Shown here in pieces: positions 27,499 through 35,543 of a stretch of 64,000 nucleotides of DNA. The stretch comes from Gp1-AA133 sp964641665. GTDB lineage: Bacteria; Acidobacteriota; Terriglobia; Terriglobales; Acidobacteriaceae. The notes beneath the pieces are model-generated. The model was not told the origin of the DNA and made no database searches. It saw only the letters and a program-made list of their open reading frames with translations. The translations under genes were made by a program, and so were the position numbers. Each line of letters begins with the position of its first letter. The first letter of the stretch is position 1. The stretch is from contig CAZXKO010000055.1 in the NCBI GenBank assembly GCA_964641665.1, forward strand, positions 1 to 64,000, written 5' to 3'.

Positions 27499-28718
27499 GA
27501 GTCGCGTTCTTTCCGGATGCCTACAACGAAGTCGACGGCGTGGCCAACGTCAGCCGGCACTTCGAGGCATTCGCGCGGAATCGGGGACTCGCCTTCCTGA
27601 CGATCCACGCCGGGCCTGACCGGAAAACAACAACCGAGGGCTCGGTCACACGCCTGCAACTTCCCCGAAGCTGGCTGACGTTCCCGCTGGATCGCGCGCA
27701 TGAGTATGACCTCGGTTTCTGGCGATATTACCGGCAAGTCATGGAGATGGTGGGGGAATTTGCCCCGGACCTGGTGCAGATTACGGGGCCAAGCGATCTT
27801 GGGATGCTAGGGGCGCTGGTCGCCCACAAGCTCGGCGTTCCCCTGGCCGCCACCTGGCAAACGAATCTGCATCAGTATGCTAAGAGCCGGCTGACGCCGG
27901 TGCTGACGTGGCTCCCCGGACGCTGGTCCGCGGCCGTACTCGAGCACGCCGAGAAGTGGACCTTGCGTGGGGCCATGCGTTTTTACCGGATTCCGCGGCT
28001 TCTGTTCGCTCCCAATCCGGAAATCGTGGCTCTGCTTGAGGCGAGGGCCGGCAAGCCCTGCCTGCTCATGTCGCATAGCGTGGACACGGAGGCGTTCAGT
28101 CCGCAGTTCCGCGATGGCCAGCCCGGCCCTTTCACGATCGGGTACGTGGGCCGCCTGACGCGGGAGAAGAACGTGCGCCTGCTCGCGCGGCTCGACCAGG
28201 CCTTGCGCGAGAGGGGGAACGAGGACTTCCGGTTTGTGATTGTAGGCGAGGGCGCGGAGCGACCGTGGCTCGAGCAGCACATGCCGCAGGCGGAATTCAC
28301 CGGCGTCCTTACGCGGCGGGCTCTGTCCCGCGCGTTTGCGAACATGGATCTCTTCGTGTTTCCGTCGGAAACGGACACGTTCGGCCTGGCGGTGCTCGAA
28401 GCACTCGCGTCCTGTGTGCCCGCGGTCGTGACCGCGTCCGGGGGGCCCAAGTACTCGGTGCAGCACGGACGGACCGGATTTGTGGCCGACAAATTCGACG
28501 AGTTTGTGGGGTATGCGGAACGGTTTCTCCACGATCGCACGTTGGCCGCCGCCATGGGCGCGGCTGGCCGCGAGTACGCCCTGGCAACCAATTGGGAACG
28601 GATTTTCGAGGACATGTATCGCACTTACGAGCGATGTTTTCTCGCCCCAGATGAGGTAGCGCACGGTGTATTTGACGCGCACGAGCCGGAGTTTGGCGCC
28701 CTCAAGCGGCTGGGCTAA
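27495..28718 (+). CDS. GT4-family glycosyltransferase
   Basis: This is a retaining GT-B glycosyltransferase of 407 aa. The N-terminal acceptor domain begins LRVAFFPDAYNEVDGVANV. The C-terminal nucleotide-sugar domain shows IGYVGRLTREKNV and the FPSETDTFGLAVLEALA motif, whose Glu residues are the family catalytic and donor-binding positions. The start is a TTG at 27495 that overlaps the upstream stop (TTGA). AGGAGGGG lies a few bases before it, a strong Shine-Dalgarno. The donor and acceptor are unknown. It resembles mannosyl- or glucosyl-transferases acting on lipids. Confidence 0.88.
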   Translation: MRVAFFPDAYNEVDGVANVSRHFEAFARNRGLAFLTIHAGPDRKTTTEGSVTRLQLPRSWLTFPLDRAHEYDLGFWRYYRQVMEMVGEFAPDLVQITGPSDLGMLGALVAHKLGVPLAATWQTNLHQYAKSRLTPVLTWLPGRWSAAVLEHAEKWTLRGAMRFYRIPRLLFAPNPEIVALLEARAGKPCLLMSHSVDTEAFSPQFRDGQPGPFTIGYVGRLTREKNVRLLARLDQALRERGNEDFRFVIVGEGAERPWLEQHMPQAEFTGVLTRRALSRAFANMDLFVFPSETDTFGLAVLEALASCVPAVVTASGGPKYSVQHGRTGFVADKFDEFVGYAERFLHDRTLAAAMGAAGREYALATNWERIFEDMYRTYERCFLAPDEVAHGVFDAHEPEFGALKRLG

Positions 28719-28779
28719 CAGATTTGCCGGGGTGTGGCACACCTTCGGCTCGAGGTAAATTCCATGAGGCGGGTGGTTT

Positions 28780-29205
28780 ATGACATTCGGGTTCCTAAGG
28801 ACACGTTTCAAGAGCAATGAGTCGGTCTTCCTGCAGACCACGGAGATCCTGCAGGTTTATGTGGTCGGCGTGGCGGTGGTGTTTGCCTCGCTCGGACTGG
28901 GCGAGGCGGTCTACCGCTTGCTATTTTCCGACTATGACGGAGCCAAGGACCGTCTTCCCATCGAAGCATTCTTCGGGCTGGTGTTCGCGTGGTTGGCCAC
29001 GTCCTTTGCCCGAAGCGTTCACCAGCACCGGAAGAAGACGATTGCGAAACTCAACCTGATCTGGGACCGCAACCATCAGATTCGTGCTGCTCTGGAAGCC
29101 ATCTCCCCCCTGCCGCATACCTCCAGAAACCAGCAATCGATTCGCGTGATCCGCGAAGAAGTGGACCGCATCGAAGGGGCGCTGAAGGAAGTGTTGCCGC
29201 GGTAA
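28780..29205 (+). CDS. small membrane protein of unknown function
   Basis: I do not recognise this 141 aa protein. Two hydrophobic segments (about residues 20-48 and 60-78) are followed by a charged, helical C-terminal tail (about 85-141) that may form a coiled coil. The topology would place the tail in the cytoplasm. It follows the glycosyltransferase gene by 61 bases in the same direction, so it could belong to that operon. Codon use and the long open frame support it as real. Confidence 0.6.
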   Translation: MTFGFLRTRFKSNESVFLQTTEILQVYVVGVAVVFASLGLGEAVYRLLFSDYDGAKDRLPIEAFFGLVFAWLATSFARSVHQHRKKTIAKLNLIWDRNHQIRAALEAISPLPHTSRNQQSIRVIREEVDRIEGALKEVLPR

Positions 29206-29559
29206 AAGCAGCCGTGAGCTCTGAGCTTAGAGCTCACAGATATCAGGCTGCCTCGTCGTGCTGCCTCGAACAGAACAAATCTTGGGTAGAGACGGCGCAA
29301 GCCCCGTCTCCACCGCTGGTTATCGGCTGGGCTCATTTTGGGAGCCTCCTCGCCGGAAATCTGACCGACCTGGTAGAAACTTCGGTTGCGGTCCTCGCCG
29401 CCCACGGAGTAATATGCCCGCCCTGTGCCCTAAGTCATTGGGGCTTGGCCCTTTGGAAATTGACCCCCGGATACCCCCGATATAACATTTTGGGGAGAAT
29501 TTGCATCCAAGAAAGGCAGGAGACAGGTCGCTGTAGTTCGCGGTAAGTCATAGAGAAAT
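29206..29559. other. intergenic region with hairpins upstream of lytic transglycosylase
   Basis: No gene is seen. A near-perfect hairpin GTGAGCTCT/AGAGCTCAC (29214-29237) follows the preceding stop and could end transcription, though no T run follows. A second hairpin, TAGAGACGGCG/GCCCCGTCTC, lies around 29288-29312. The rest is featureless. Confidence 0.5.
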
Positions 29560-31494
29560 ATGGGATTTCGAAGACTCTATGCGACGATCGCGCCTCTGGC
29601 CGCGCTGATTGCGACCTGTGCTTGCCAGTCTGCCCAGCGCCCGGTAGCGATGCTGCCGGCGCAACAGTCGGCTCCGCCGGGACTGACCGCGGCCGCGGTA
29701 CCGGCTGCATCGGTTCCACAAGACTCCAAACCCACACCCGCTCCGCTTCCCGACCCAACACCCGCAGCGACTCCCGCGCCTTCGGCCGACCCGGTTGCAG
29801 ACCTGATCGCGACCGTGGAGAAGGAATACAAAGCGGGACAGGACAACTACAATGCGGGGCACCTCGAAGCGGCGCGCCAGAACTTCGATCATGCTTTCGA
29901 TTTGCTGTTGGGAAGTCCGTTACAGATCAACTCCGATCCACGCTTGGAGGCCGAGTTTGACCATCTGATCGAAGGCATCAATGGTTTCGAAATGGTCGCC
30001 CTGCAGCAGGGAGACGGATTCACCGAGCAGAAATCGGAACCGGCACCCATCGACGAAGCCAACGAAGTCAACTATCCGGTCGACGCGAACATCAAGGCGA
30101 AAGCGGAAGCTGAGATCAAGTCCACGCGTTCCGACCTGCCCCTCATGATGACTGACCAGGTCGCTGGTTATATCAACTACTTCTCGTCGCGTGGCCGCGG
30201 CGTGCTGGAACGCGGACTTACCCGCTCCGGCCGCTACGACGACATGATGCGCCGTGTGCTGCAGGAAGAGGGCGTGCCGCAGGACCTGATCTACCTGGCT
30301 CAGGCGGAATCGGGATTTAAGCCGCTGGCACTGTCGCGCGTGGGCGCCCGCGGCATCTGGCAATTCATGGCCGGCCGGGCCAAGGGCTACGGCTTGCAGC
30401 GCGACTGGTGGGTGGATGACCGCCAGGATCCAGAGAAGTCGACCCGCGCCGCCGCCCGCCACCTGAAAGATCTCTATCACCAGTTCGGCGACTGGTACCT
30501 GGCGATGGCGGCCTATAACTCCGGCCCGGGGACGGTGCAGAGCGCGGTCAAGCGTACCGGATATGCCGATTTCTGGGAACTGTATCGCCGGAACGTCCTG
30601 CCGCGAGAGACCCGGAATTACGTGCCCATCATCGTGGCCGTGACCATCATGGCCAAGAATCCGGGGCAGTACGGCCTGGAACATCTCGAGAAGGAAAAGC
30701 CAGTTCCGTACGACACCGTGACCATCGACTACCCGGTGGACTTGCGTCTGGTAGCTGAGTGCGTGGACGCGGCGGCGGCGGACCTGCAGGACCTGAATCC
30801 CAGCCTGCTGCGGCTGACCACGCCGAAAGATCATGAGTTCAACTTGCGCCTGCCGGCGGGGACTAAGGACAAGTTTGAGGCGGCGATCGCGGCGATCCCG
30901 CCTGATATGCGGGTCTGGTGGCGTTATCACAAGGTGGCGCCGGGCGACACGCTGGCGGCGATCGCGCGCACCTATCGCAGTACCCCGAAAGCGATCGCGG
31001 AAGCCAACAACCTGGAAGATGGCCAGGAGCTGACGCCGGAAAGCAAGCTGACGATTCCGATTACACCGGGCAAACACGCCACCACCGAGGACACCGCGAC
31101 CTACGCCCGCCACGCGACTCGCTACCGGGTGCGCAAAGGCGACACCGTGCAGTCGGTTGCGGACAACTTCGGCGTGCCTCCCGCGATGGTCCGCCGGTGG
31201 AACCACCTGAAGGGCGACAGCCTCCGTGGTCGCACGGTGGTGTACGTACGCCTGCCGGTGACGCCGAGCGCGGCCCACCCCGAATCGGCAGCGAAGACCT
31301 CTAAGTCCAAGCCCAGCAAGACGATTCAGACATCCAAGACAGCGCCCGGCACAGTCGTCCATCATAAGGTGAGGCAGGGGGAGACGCTGTTCTCGATCGC
31401 CTCGTCGTACAAGACCACGGTCGACGCACTGAAGCGCGACAACCGGAACATCGCCGTGCTGCGGCCGGGGATGGTGCTGGTGATCAGGCCCTGA
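29560..31494 (+). CDS. lytic murein transglycosylase with three LysM domains (MltD-like)
   Basis: This is a cell-wall enzyme that cleaves glycan strands of peptidoglycan to form 1,6-anhydro ends. The 644 aa protein starts with a signal peptide that may be a lipoprotein signal (LIATCAC). A Pro/Ala-rich linker (about 25-85) follows. The SLT catalytic domain (about 225-360) contains LIYLAQAESGFKPLALS, whose Glu is the catalytic acid, plus GARGIWQFM and YLAMAAYNSGPG. Three LysM repeats near 450, 525 and 600 (YHKVAPGDTLAAIA, YRVRKGDTVQSVA, HHKVRQGETLFSIA) bind peptidoglycan. The order is that of MltD with one additional LysM. Confidence 0.93.
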   Translation: MGFRRLYATIAPLAALIATCACQSAQRPVAMLPAQQSAPPGLTAAAVPAASVPQDSKPTPAPLPDPTPAATPAPSADPVADLIATVEKEYKAGQDNYNAGHLEAARQNFDHAFDLLLGSPLQINSDPRLEAEFDHLIEGINGFEMVALQQGDGFTEQKSEPAPIDEANEVNYPVDANIKAKAEAEIKSTRSDLPLMMTDQVAGYINYFSSRGRGVLERGLTRSGRYDDMMRRVLQEEGVPQDLIYLAQAESGFKPLALSRVGARGIWQFMAGRAKGYGLQRDWWVDDRQDPEKSTRAAARHLKDLYHQFGDWYLAMAAYNSGPGTVQSAVKRTGYADFWELYRRNVLPRETRNYVPIIVAVTIMAKNPGQYGLEHLEKEKPVPYDTVTIDYPVDLRLVAECVDAAAADLQDLNPSLLRLTTPKDHEFNLRLPAGTKDKFEAAIAAIPPDMRVWWRYHKVAPGDTLAAIARTYRSTPKAIAEANNLEDGQELTPESKLTIPITPGKHATTEDTATYARHATRYRVRKGDTVQSVADNFGVPPAMVRRWNHLKGDSLRGRTVVYVRLPVTPSAAHPESAAKTSKSKPSKTIQTSKTAPGTVVHHKVRQGETLFSIASSYKTTVDALKRDNRNIAVLRPGMVLVIRP

Positions 31495-31789
31495 AGGGCG
31501 GGTGTTAGGTCTCAGGTGTTAGGTGTCAGGTGTCAGGTCTTAGGTCTTAGGATCGGACCGTCTTCCGCAAGGCTCCGGCTGCAGACGTCCAGCGCAGTTC
31601 CTGAGATCTGACACCTGCGACCCGACACCGAAGGCCCAACACCCGTTCTAAGACCCTAGCGCCGAAGTCCCGGTTCTCTGCTATAATCGCGCCCCGTTCA
31701 GCGGACAGCAGTCTTTCTCATTCTTTCGTGCGCGGCGCTGAGTTGGGCACCGTGCCAGCATGGACCAGTGGTGACTACCAGGAGGAGCA
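31495..31789. repeat. simple-sequence arrays and leader of the H1-like gene
   Basis: The first part (about 31506-31551) is a run of 7-8 base units such as GGTGTTA, GGTGTCA and GGTCTTA. An inverted counterpart (CTGACACCTG, CCGACACC, CCAACACCC) lies around 31608-31650. A TATAAT at 31682-31687 is a candidate -10 element for the H1-like gene, giving a leader of about 100 bases. Confidence 0.5.
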
Positions 31790-32173
31790 ATGACCTTTTA
31801 CGACGAAACCCTCTACGGACGTGACGACGAGATGGATGAATTCGGCGACAGCGGGAGCTACGGCGAGTCGCCCGAGGAAATCCTAGAGGAGGAAGAAGAA
31901 GAGGAAGAAGAAACCGGCGTTCCGGCGATCCGGGAATCGGTATCCGTGATCGAAGTGGAGGAACCCGCACCGGCTCCTCCGAAGCCTGCCGGCGGTGGGG
32001 GCGGCAGCAAGCCCGCCAAGAAGAAACCGGCGAAGAAGGCGGCGAAGAAAAAAGCCGCGAAAAAGAAACCCGCCAAGAAAGCGGCCAAGAAAAAACCGGC
32101 GAAAAAGGCTGCCAAGAAGAAACCAGCAAAGAAGGCGGCGAAGAAGAGCGCCAAGAAGAAAAAGCGCCGCTAG
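31790..32173 (+). CDS. lysine/alanine-repeat H1-like protein with acidic N-terminus
   Basis: This 127 aa protein has two opposite halves. Residues 1-60 are acidic, with a run of Glu at about 34-42. A Pro/Gly linker follows, and residues 68-127 are almost only Lys, Ala and Pro in PAKKAAKK-type repeats. Such tails occur in bacterial histone H1-like and AlgP-like proteins and bind nucleic acid by charge. The RBS AGGAGGAG precedes the ATG. The acidic head could neutralise or regulate the basic tail. A terminator follows. The repeats make the exact number of units prone to change by slippage. Confidence 0.75.
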   Translation: MTFYDETLYGRDDEMDEFGDSGSYGESPEEILEEEEEEEEETGVPAIRESVSVIEVEEPAPAPPKPAGGGGGSKPAKKKPAKKAAKKKAAKKKPAKKAAKKKPAKKAAKKKPAKKAAKKSAKKKKRR

Positions 32174-32206
32174 AGAAGACCCGCGTCAAGAACAGAAGGC
32201 TCGAAG

Positions 32207-32235
32207 GCCGCGGTCCACAACGCGGCTTTCGTTAT
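32207..32235 (+). terminator. rho-independent terminator after H1-like gene
   Basis: GCCGCG at 32207-32212 pairs with CGCGGC at 32221-32226 across an 8-base loop. A T-rich tail TTTCGTTATTT follows. It lies about 33 bases after the stop codon. Confidence 0.65.
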
Positions 32236-32311
32236 TTCCGGACCGCAAATTCCTGGATGGCTGCCGTGTCCCCGCGCTAGGATCGATTCATTCGATGCGC
32301 CGGGTCTTCGC

Positions 32312-33580
32312 ATGGAGCCGATCGTAACTTCAGCACCGGCCAGCGCAACACCCATTCTCGACCTCCTGGAACCGTTGCCCGGGAAGCCACGTAGGCGCCG
32401 GCTCCGCGGCGTCCTGGTGGGCCTGGTTGGCGGAATTCTGTTCGGCGGCTTGCTGATCGCGATGGATGAATTTCATTTGCCAGGCCCTTTTCGGCCCGTG
32501 GCCTGGGTCGGCGGCAGATTGGTCTCGCCGGTGGAGTTCTGGGATCGCCAGTTCTTCCTCAGCGGGTTGGTCACGATGTGGGCGGCGTTTGCTGCGGCGG
32601 TCGTTGTTCATGAGCTCGGCCATTTTGTCGTAGGACGACTGGTCGGATTTCGCTTGCACATTCTCCAGTTGGGCCCTGTTTCCATCGGATTCGATCATGG
32701 GAATCTTCGCGTCCGCCGGCAAACTGGCACGGGTTTATTAGGGTTCGCGGCCATGCACGTCCCCGGCTTCTCACGGGCACACCGCAAGGTGGCGAAATTC
32801 ATCGCGGGCGGACCCGCCACCAGTCTTCTTTCGGCTCTCGTCGCAGCGATGGTCCTGCAACTGTTCTCCAGCGGGATCAACCCGTACCTTTCGTCTTCAA
32901 TGCAGCTGTTTGCGATCGCATCGCTCTTCGCTTTCCTGATCAGCATTCTGCCGTACCGAGGCGCGAGCGGATACTTCACAGACGGCGCGCGCCTGAAGAT
33001 GCTTCTGTTTCCCAACGCTGCGACGAAGCGCTGGTACGCGCTTCTTGGACTTGGCATTCAACAACGCGCGGGGCGCCGTGCCCGGGATTGGAACCGACGC
33101 TGGCTCGAAGTCGCGAGCGCCAATTGGGATGGCTCCCGGGACGCCCTGATGGGGACGTGGCTGGCATACGCCGCGGCCAACGATGGCAGGGGCGAACCGG
33201 TTGCGGCAGCGTATCTGGAAAGATGTCTGCGCGCGATCTCAACCACGCGTCAGCCGTTTCGAGACATTCTGCTCACGGAGGCCAGCGTCTTCCAATCCTG
33301 GTTCCACCAAGATGCGAGCAAGGCCGCCGCATGGTTCGCTCGCGTGAAAAAGCGCAAGATTCTCCCTCCTCTTATCCGAGTCCGGGCCGATGTAGCTCGC
33401 CAGTTTGTCGAGGGTAACTTTGAAGCAGCGTCCCGCGAGTGGGCAGCGGGCTTGGCCATCATTGAGAGTTACAAGGATGTGGCGCTTCGGGAACGCGCCC
33501 GTCAATCATGGCTGGAGTGGAAAACCGAGATGGAGGAACGCCGCGTCATGTCAACGGCGTCCTCCCCGACATCAGCGTGA
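32312..33580 (+). CDS. M50-family (site-2-protease-like) membrane metalloprotease
   Basis: This is an intramembrane zinc protease candidate of 422 aa. The HELGH motif is at residues 100-104 within a transmembrane segment. The second metal-ligand region is FTDGARLKM, with Asp224-Gly225 in the usual position. Other hydrophobic segments lie near 34-50, 85-105, 165-185 and 198-215. The C-terminal third (about 240-420) is soluble and helical and is not recognised. Unlike RseP or SpoIVFB, no PDZ or CBS domain is visible. Substrate and signal are unknown. It is convergent with the HdeD gene, with 22 bases between the stops. Confidence 0.85.
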   Translation: MEPIVTSAPASATPILDLLEPLPGKPRRRRLRGVLVGLVGGILFGGLLIAMDEFHLPGPFRPVAWVGGRLVSPVEFWDRQFFLSGLVTMWAAFAAAVVVHELGHFVVGRLVGFRLHILQLGPVSIGFDHGNLRVRRQTGTGLLGFAAMHVPGFSRAHRKVAKFIAGGPATSLLSALVAAMVLQLFSSGINPYLSSSMQLFAIASLFAFLISILPYRGASGYFTDGARLKMLLFPNAATKRWYALLGLGIQQRAGRRARDWNRRWLEVASANWDGSRDALMGTWLAYAAANDGRGEPVAAAYLERCLRAISTTRQPFRDILLTEASVFQSWFHQDASKAAAWFARVKKRKILPPLIRVRADVARQFVEGNFEAASREWAAGLAIIESYKDVALRERARQSWLEWKTEMEERRVMSTASSPTSA

Positions 33581-33602
33581 TTCGATTGCGTTGCCGTCGG
33601 CC

Positions 33603-34166
33603 CTAAGCCAAGGCGTTCGCCACGCGCCTTGCCGCTAGGGATAGCATGATCCGCGTCACGCCGGTGATCATCATGCTGATGCCCACCAGCGTCCCGATCG
33701 CCCATACCGAACTCGACGGCCAGTGCATGTAGATCATCGCGCCCAGCGCCAGGGTGATAATCGAATCGAACAGGATCCAGAAAGCTCCGTCGACCGAGCG
33801 CGACCTCCACCACAGCATGAAGTCGAGCACGCCCTCAACCATGAATAGAAACACAAGTACAAGCGTCAGAGTGGCCACGCCCACTAGAGGGCGAAACAAG
33901 AGGCTACCCCCGATAAAGATGTACGCCAGCCCCACAAGAGCCTTCCACCCCAAGCTCTTTCCGCTGTGCGCTTGCAGGGCAAGGGCAACGTGCACTACGC
34001 CCACCAGCAACAGCAACCACGCGATAAACGTAGTCAGGGCGATCGCCGCGAGCAAAGGCTCGCCGATCGCCAGCACTCCGAAAATGATCAGGACCACGCC
34101 CCAGACGGTGGCCCACTTCGAGGTCTGTTTTACGGCCACCAACGGATTCGGTAGAGCAGTCGCCAT
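33603..34166 (-). CDS. HdeD family membrane protein
   Basis: This is an integral membrane protein of 187 aa with about six hydrophobic segments that form two or three DUF308-type repeats. Examples are WGVVLIIFGVLAIGEPLLA, YIFIGGSLLFRPLVGV and SIITLALGAMIY. HdeD is linked to acid resistance in Escherichia coli; the biochemical role is not known. The ATG at 34166 has GAAGGGGG upstream and leads straight into the conserved region. It appears to be monocistronic. Confidence 0.87.
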   Translation of the reverse strand: MATALPNPLVAVKQTSKWATVWGVVLIIFGVLAIGEPLLAAIALTTFIAWLLLLVGVVHVALALQAHSGKSLGWKALVGLAYIFIGGSLLFRPLVGVATLTLVLVFLFMVEGVLDFMLWWRSRSVDGAFWILFDSIITLALGAMIYMHWPSSSVWAIGTLVGISMMITGVTRIMLSLAARRVANALA

Positions 34167-34425
34167 AGGCGCCCCCTTCGGAAGCTTCCCGGTCGAAGCA
34201 GCAATTTCTTGTCTAAATGGAACGAGCGCATTGTGCCAGACAGGTCGCTCCTGCGCAAGCGGAAGGGAGCAGGGAGCGGGGGTCTTGCAGGAGGCTGAGG
34301 GTGGGGCGACTGCCGGAGCCCACAAAGCGGATTCGGACTGGTTCACCAACAAGGGGAGCGACCGCCCGATCGCAACCGGGCAGCCGTCACGCAACCGGCG
34401 GACTAAGGGGCCCCGCCACCGATGG

Positions 34426-34710
34426 CTACTTCTTCCCCACCGTGTTGAGGCATTTGCCGTAGAGCTCGAGCAAACTGGCGGCGTAGTCCTCGGGCTTGGA
34501 GGCGCCGCCGCTCGATTTTTCGAAGCCCACGCCTCCGGCGGTCGAACTGGTCTTGCCGTAGCCGGTGGTCATGGCGATGAACTTCATCAGATCGAGCGCA
34601 ATGTCTTCGTTGCGGCGCGAGCCGGCCGCAGGAACGCCAGGCACATCCATGAATGCCTCCCCTGTCCCGGAAACTAGGGCTGGAATTTCGTCTTCGTCTT
34701 CGAATTGCAT
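34426..34710 (-). CDS. hypothetical protein
   Basis: I do not recognise this 94 aa protein. It starts MQFEDEDEIPALVSG and is mildly acidic at the N-terminus. It has no membrane segment or signal peptide. A conserved-looking LDLMKFIAMTTGYG and a helical C-terminus (YAASLLELYGKCLNTVG) suggest a small helical fold. No clear RBS is seen before the ATG at 34710. It stands alone between the HdeD gene and the repeat region. Confidence 0.55.
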   Translation of the reverse strand: MQFEDEDEIPALVSGTGEAFMDVPGVPAAGSRRNEDIALDLMKFIAMTTGYGKTSSTAGGVGFEKSSGGASKPEDYAASLLELYGKCLNTVGKK

Positions 34711-34846
34711 GCGTCGTATCGATGATAGCAAACACCGGACGGGTCTAAGCGCGACTCGCGAGCAGGGATGACCCCGGATGCGGTTGAAAAGCACGCCTCG
34801 CGGAAAAAACTTCGACGTCACGCGGGTGTCACTGGAAAGGCGGGTC

Positions 34847-34927
34847 GTCCCTCCGGGACTTGTGGATTCGTTGGCCGCCTACCCAGCGCTAAAGCGCTGG
34901 GCTAAGTTCGTTCGTGCCTCCGGCACG
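34847..34927 (+). repeat. REP-like triple-hairpin unit, left copy
   Basis: Three small palindromes follow one another: GTCCCTCCGGGAC (34847-34859), CCCAGCGCTAAAGCGCTGGG (34882-34901) and CGTGCCTCCGGCACG (34913-34927). The same three occur in inverse order and orientation at 35248-35329, forming an inverted pair about 320 bases apart. Confidence 0.75.
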
Positions 34928-35247
34928 GCCTTTATGGTGCGGCGCCGGCTCGTGCACCCGTGCCGCAGATCATTTCTTCCGCCCGCAATTCACCTGTCGC
35001 GCCCCTTTGCTCGGCGAGGATGTTCGACTTCGCCCTCGGTGTCGGATCGTGCCTTACGGCTTTTGTGGCGTATTGCACGCCTATGTTGTCCGATCTCGGC
35101 CGATTGCGTATCCCTAACTCCGAGGTCGGTCGGCCCGGATGTCCATCCTCCCCACCACGAGCAGGCCGGCGACGAACCCTTTGCACGTGACATCTGTCAC
35201 AGCGGGTTCGTTGGAGGCTTCGTAATCCTAAGAGGGCGTTGTGGTCA
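34928..35247. other. spacer between inverted REP-like units
   Basis: No gene or RNA is recognised in these 320 bases. An open frame on the plus strand runs through here and both repeat units, but its translation is repeat sequence and looks non-coding. Confidence 0.45.
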
Positions 35248-35329
35248 CGTGCCGGAGGCACGACCCAGCTTAGCCCAGCGCTTCAGCGCTGGGTTCGGAT
35301 GCATAGCGCGAGCCAAGTCCCGGAGGGAC
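35248..35329 (-). repeat. REP-like triple-hairpin unit, right copy
   Basis: It contains CGTGCCGGAGGCACG (35248-35262), CCCAGCGCTTCAGCGCTGGG (35274-35293) and GTCCCGGAGGGAC (35317-35329). Read on the minus strand it matches the left copy. It begins 7 bases after the stop of the IS200-type transposase remnant, the position where REP sequences often flank RAYT genes. Confidence 0.75.
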
Positions 35330-35335
35330 GGCCCG

Positions 35336-35486
35336 TTAGCCGAGAGCGTATACCGGATCGTACTCAACTTCGTATCTCTTCAAGAACTCGAGGAATTCTT
35401 CTTCGTAGCGTTTGGCATGATGCGCCGGTTGGTTCGCAATGTATTCCACGACGCCCTCGGTCTGCGAGGCGCTGACGCTGAACCCT
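35336..35486 (-). pseudogene. C-terminal fragment of an IS200/REP-associated tyrosine transposase
   Basis: The minus-strand frame reads GFSVSASQTEGVVEYIANQ followed by PAHHAKRYEEEFLEFLKRYEV and a stop at 35336-35338. The sequence SVSAS, then a YI-x-NQ-x2-HH segment and EEF-x3-LK, is the usual C-terminus of IS200-like and RAYT transposases. The catalytic HUH and Tyr parts are missing because the frame is closed by a stop upstream of 35486. It is therefore a relic. The adjacent REP-like unit fits a past RAYT/REP system. Confidence 0.7.
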
Positions 35487-35543
35487 CATGGCTATTGCTC
35501 CGCGACCAGGCATCCGCGGCACGCGGGACGCAAACAAAATCCT

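Noticed and set aside
29920..31365. 481-codon minus-strand frame
   Set aside because: It is antisense to the lytic transglycosylase, which has a full set of SLT and LysM motifs.
32005..32165. Regular repeats that could look like a CRISPR array
   Set aside because: The units are in frame and encode the Lys/Ala/Pro tail of the H1-like protein; there are no unique spacers.
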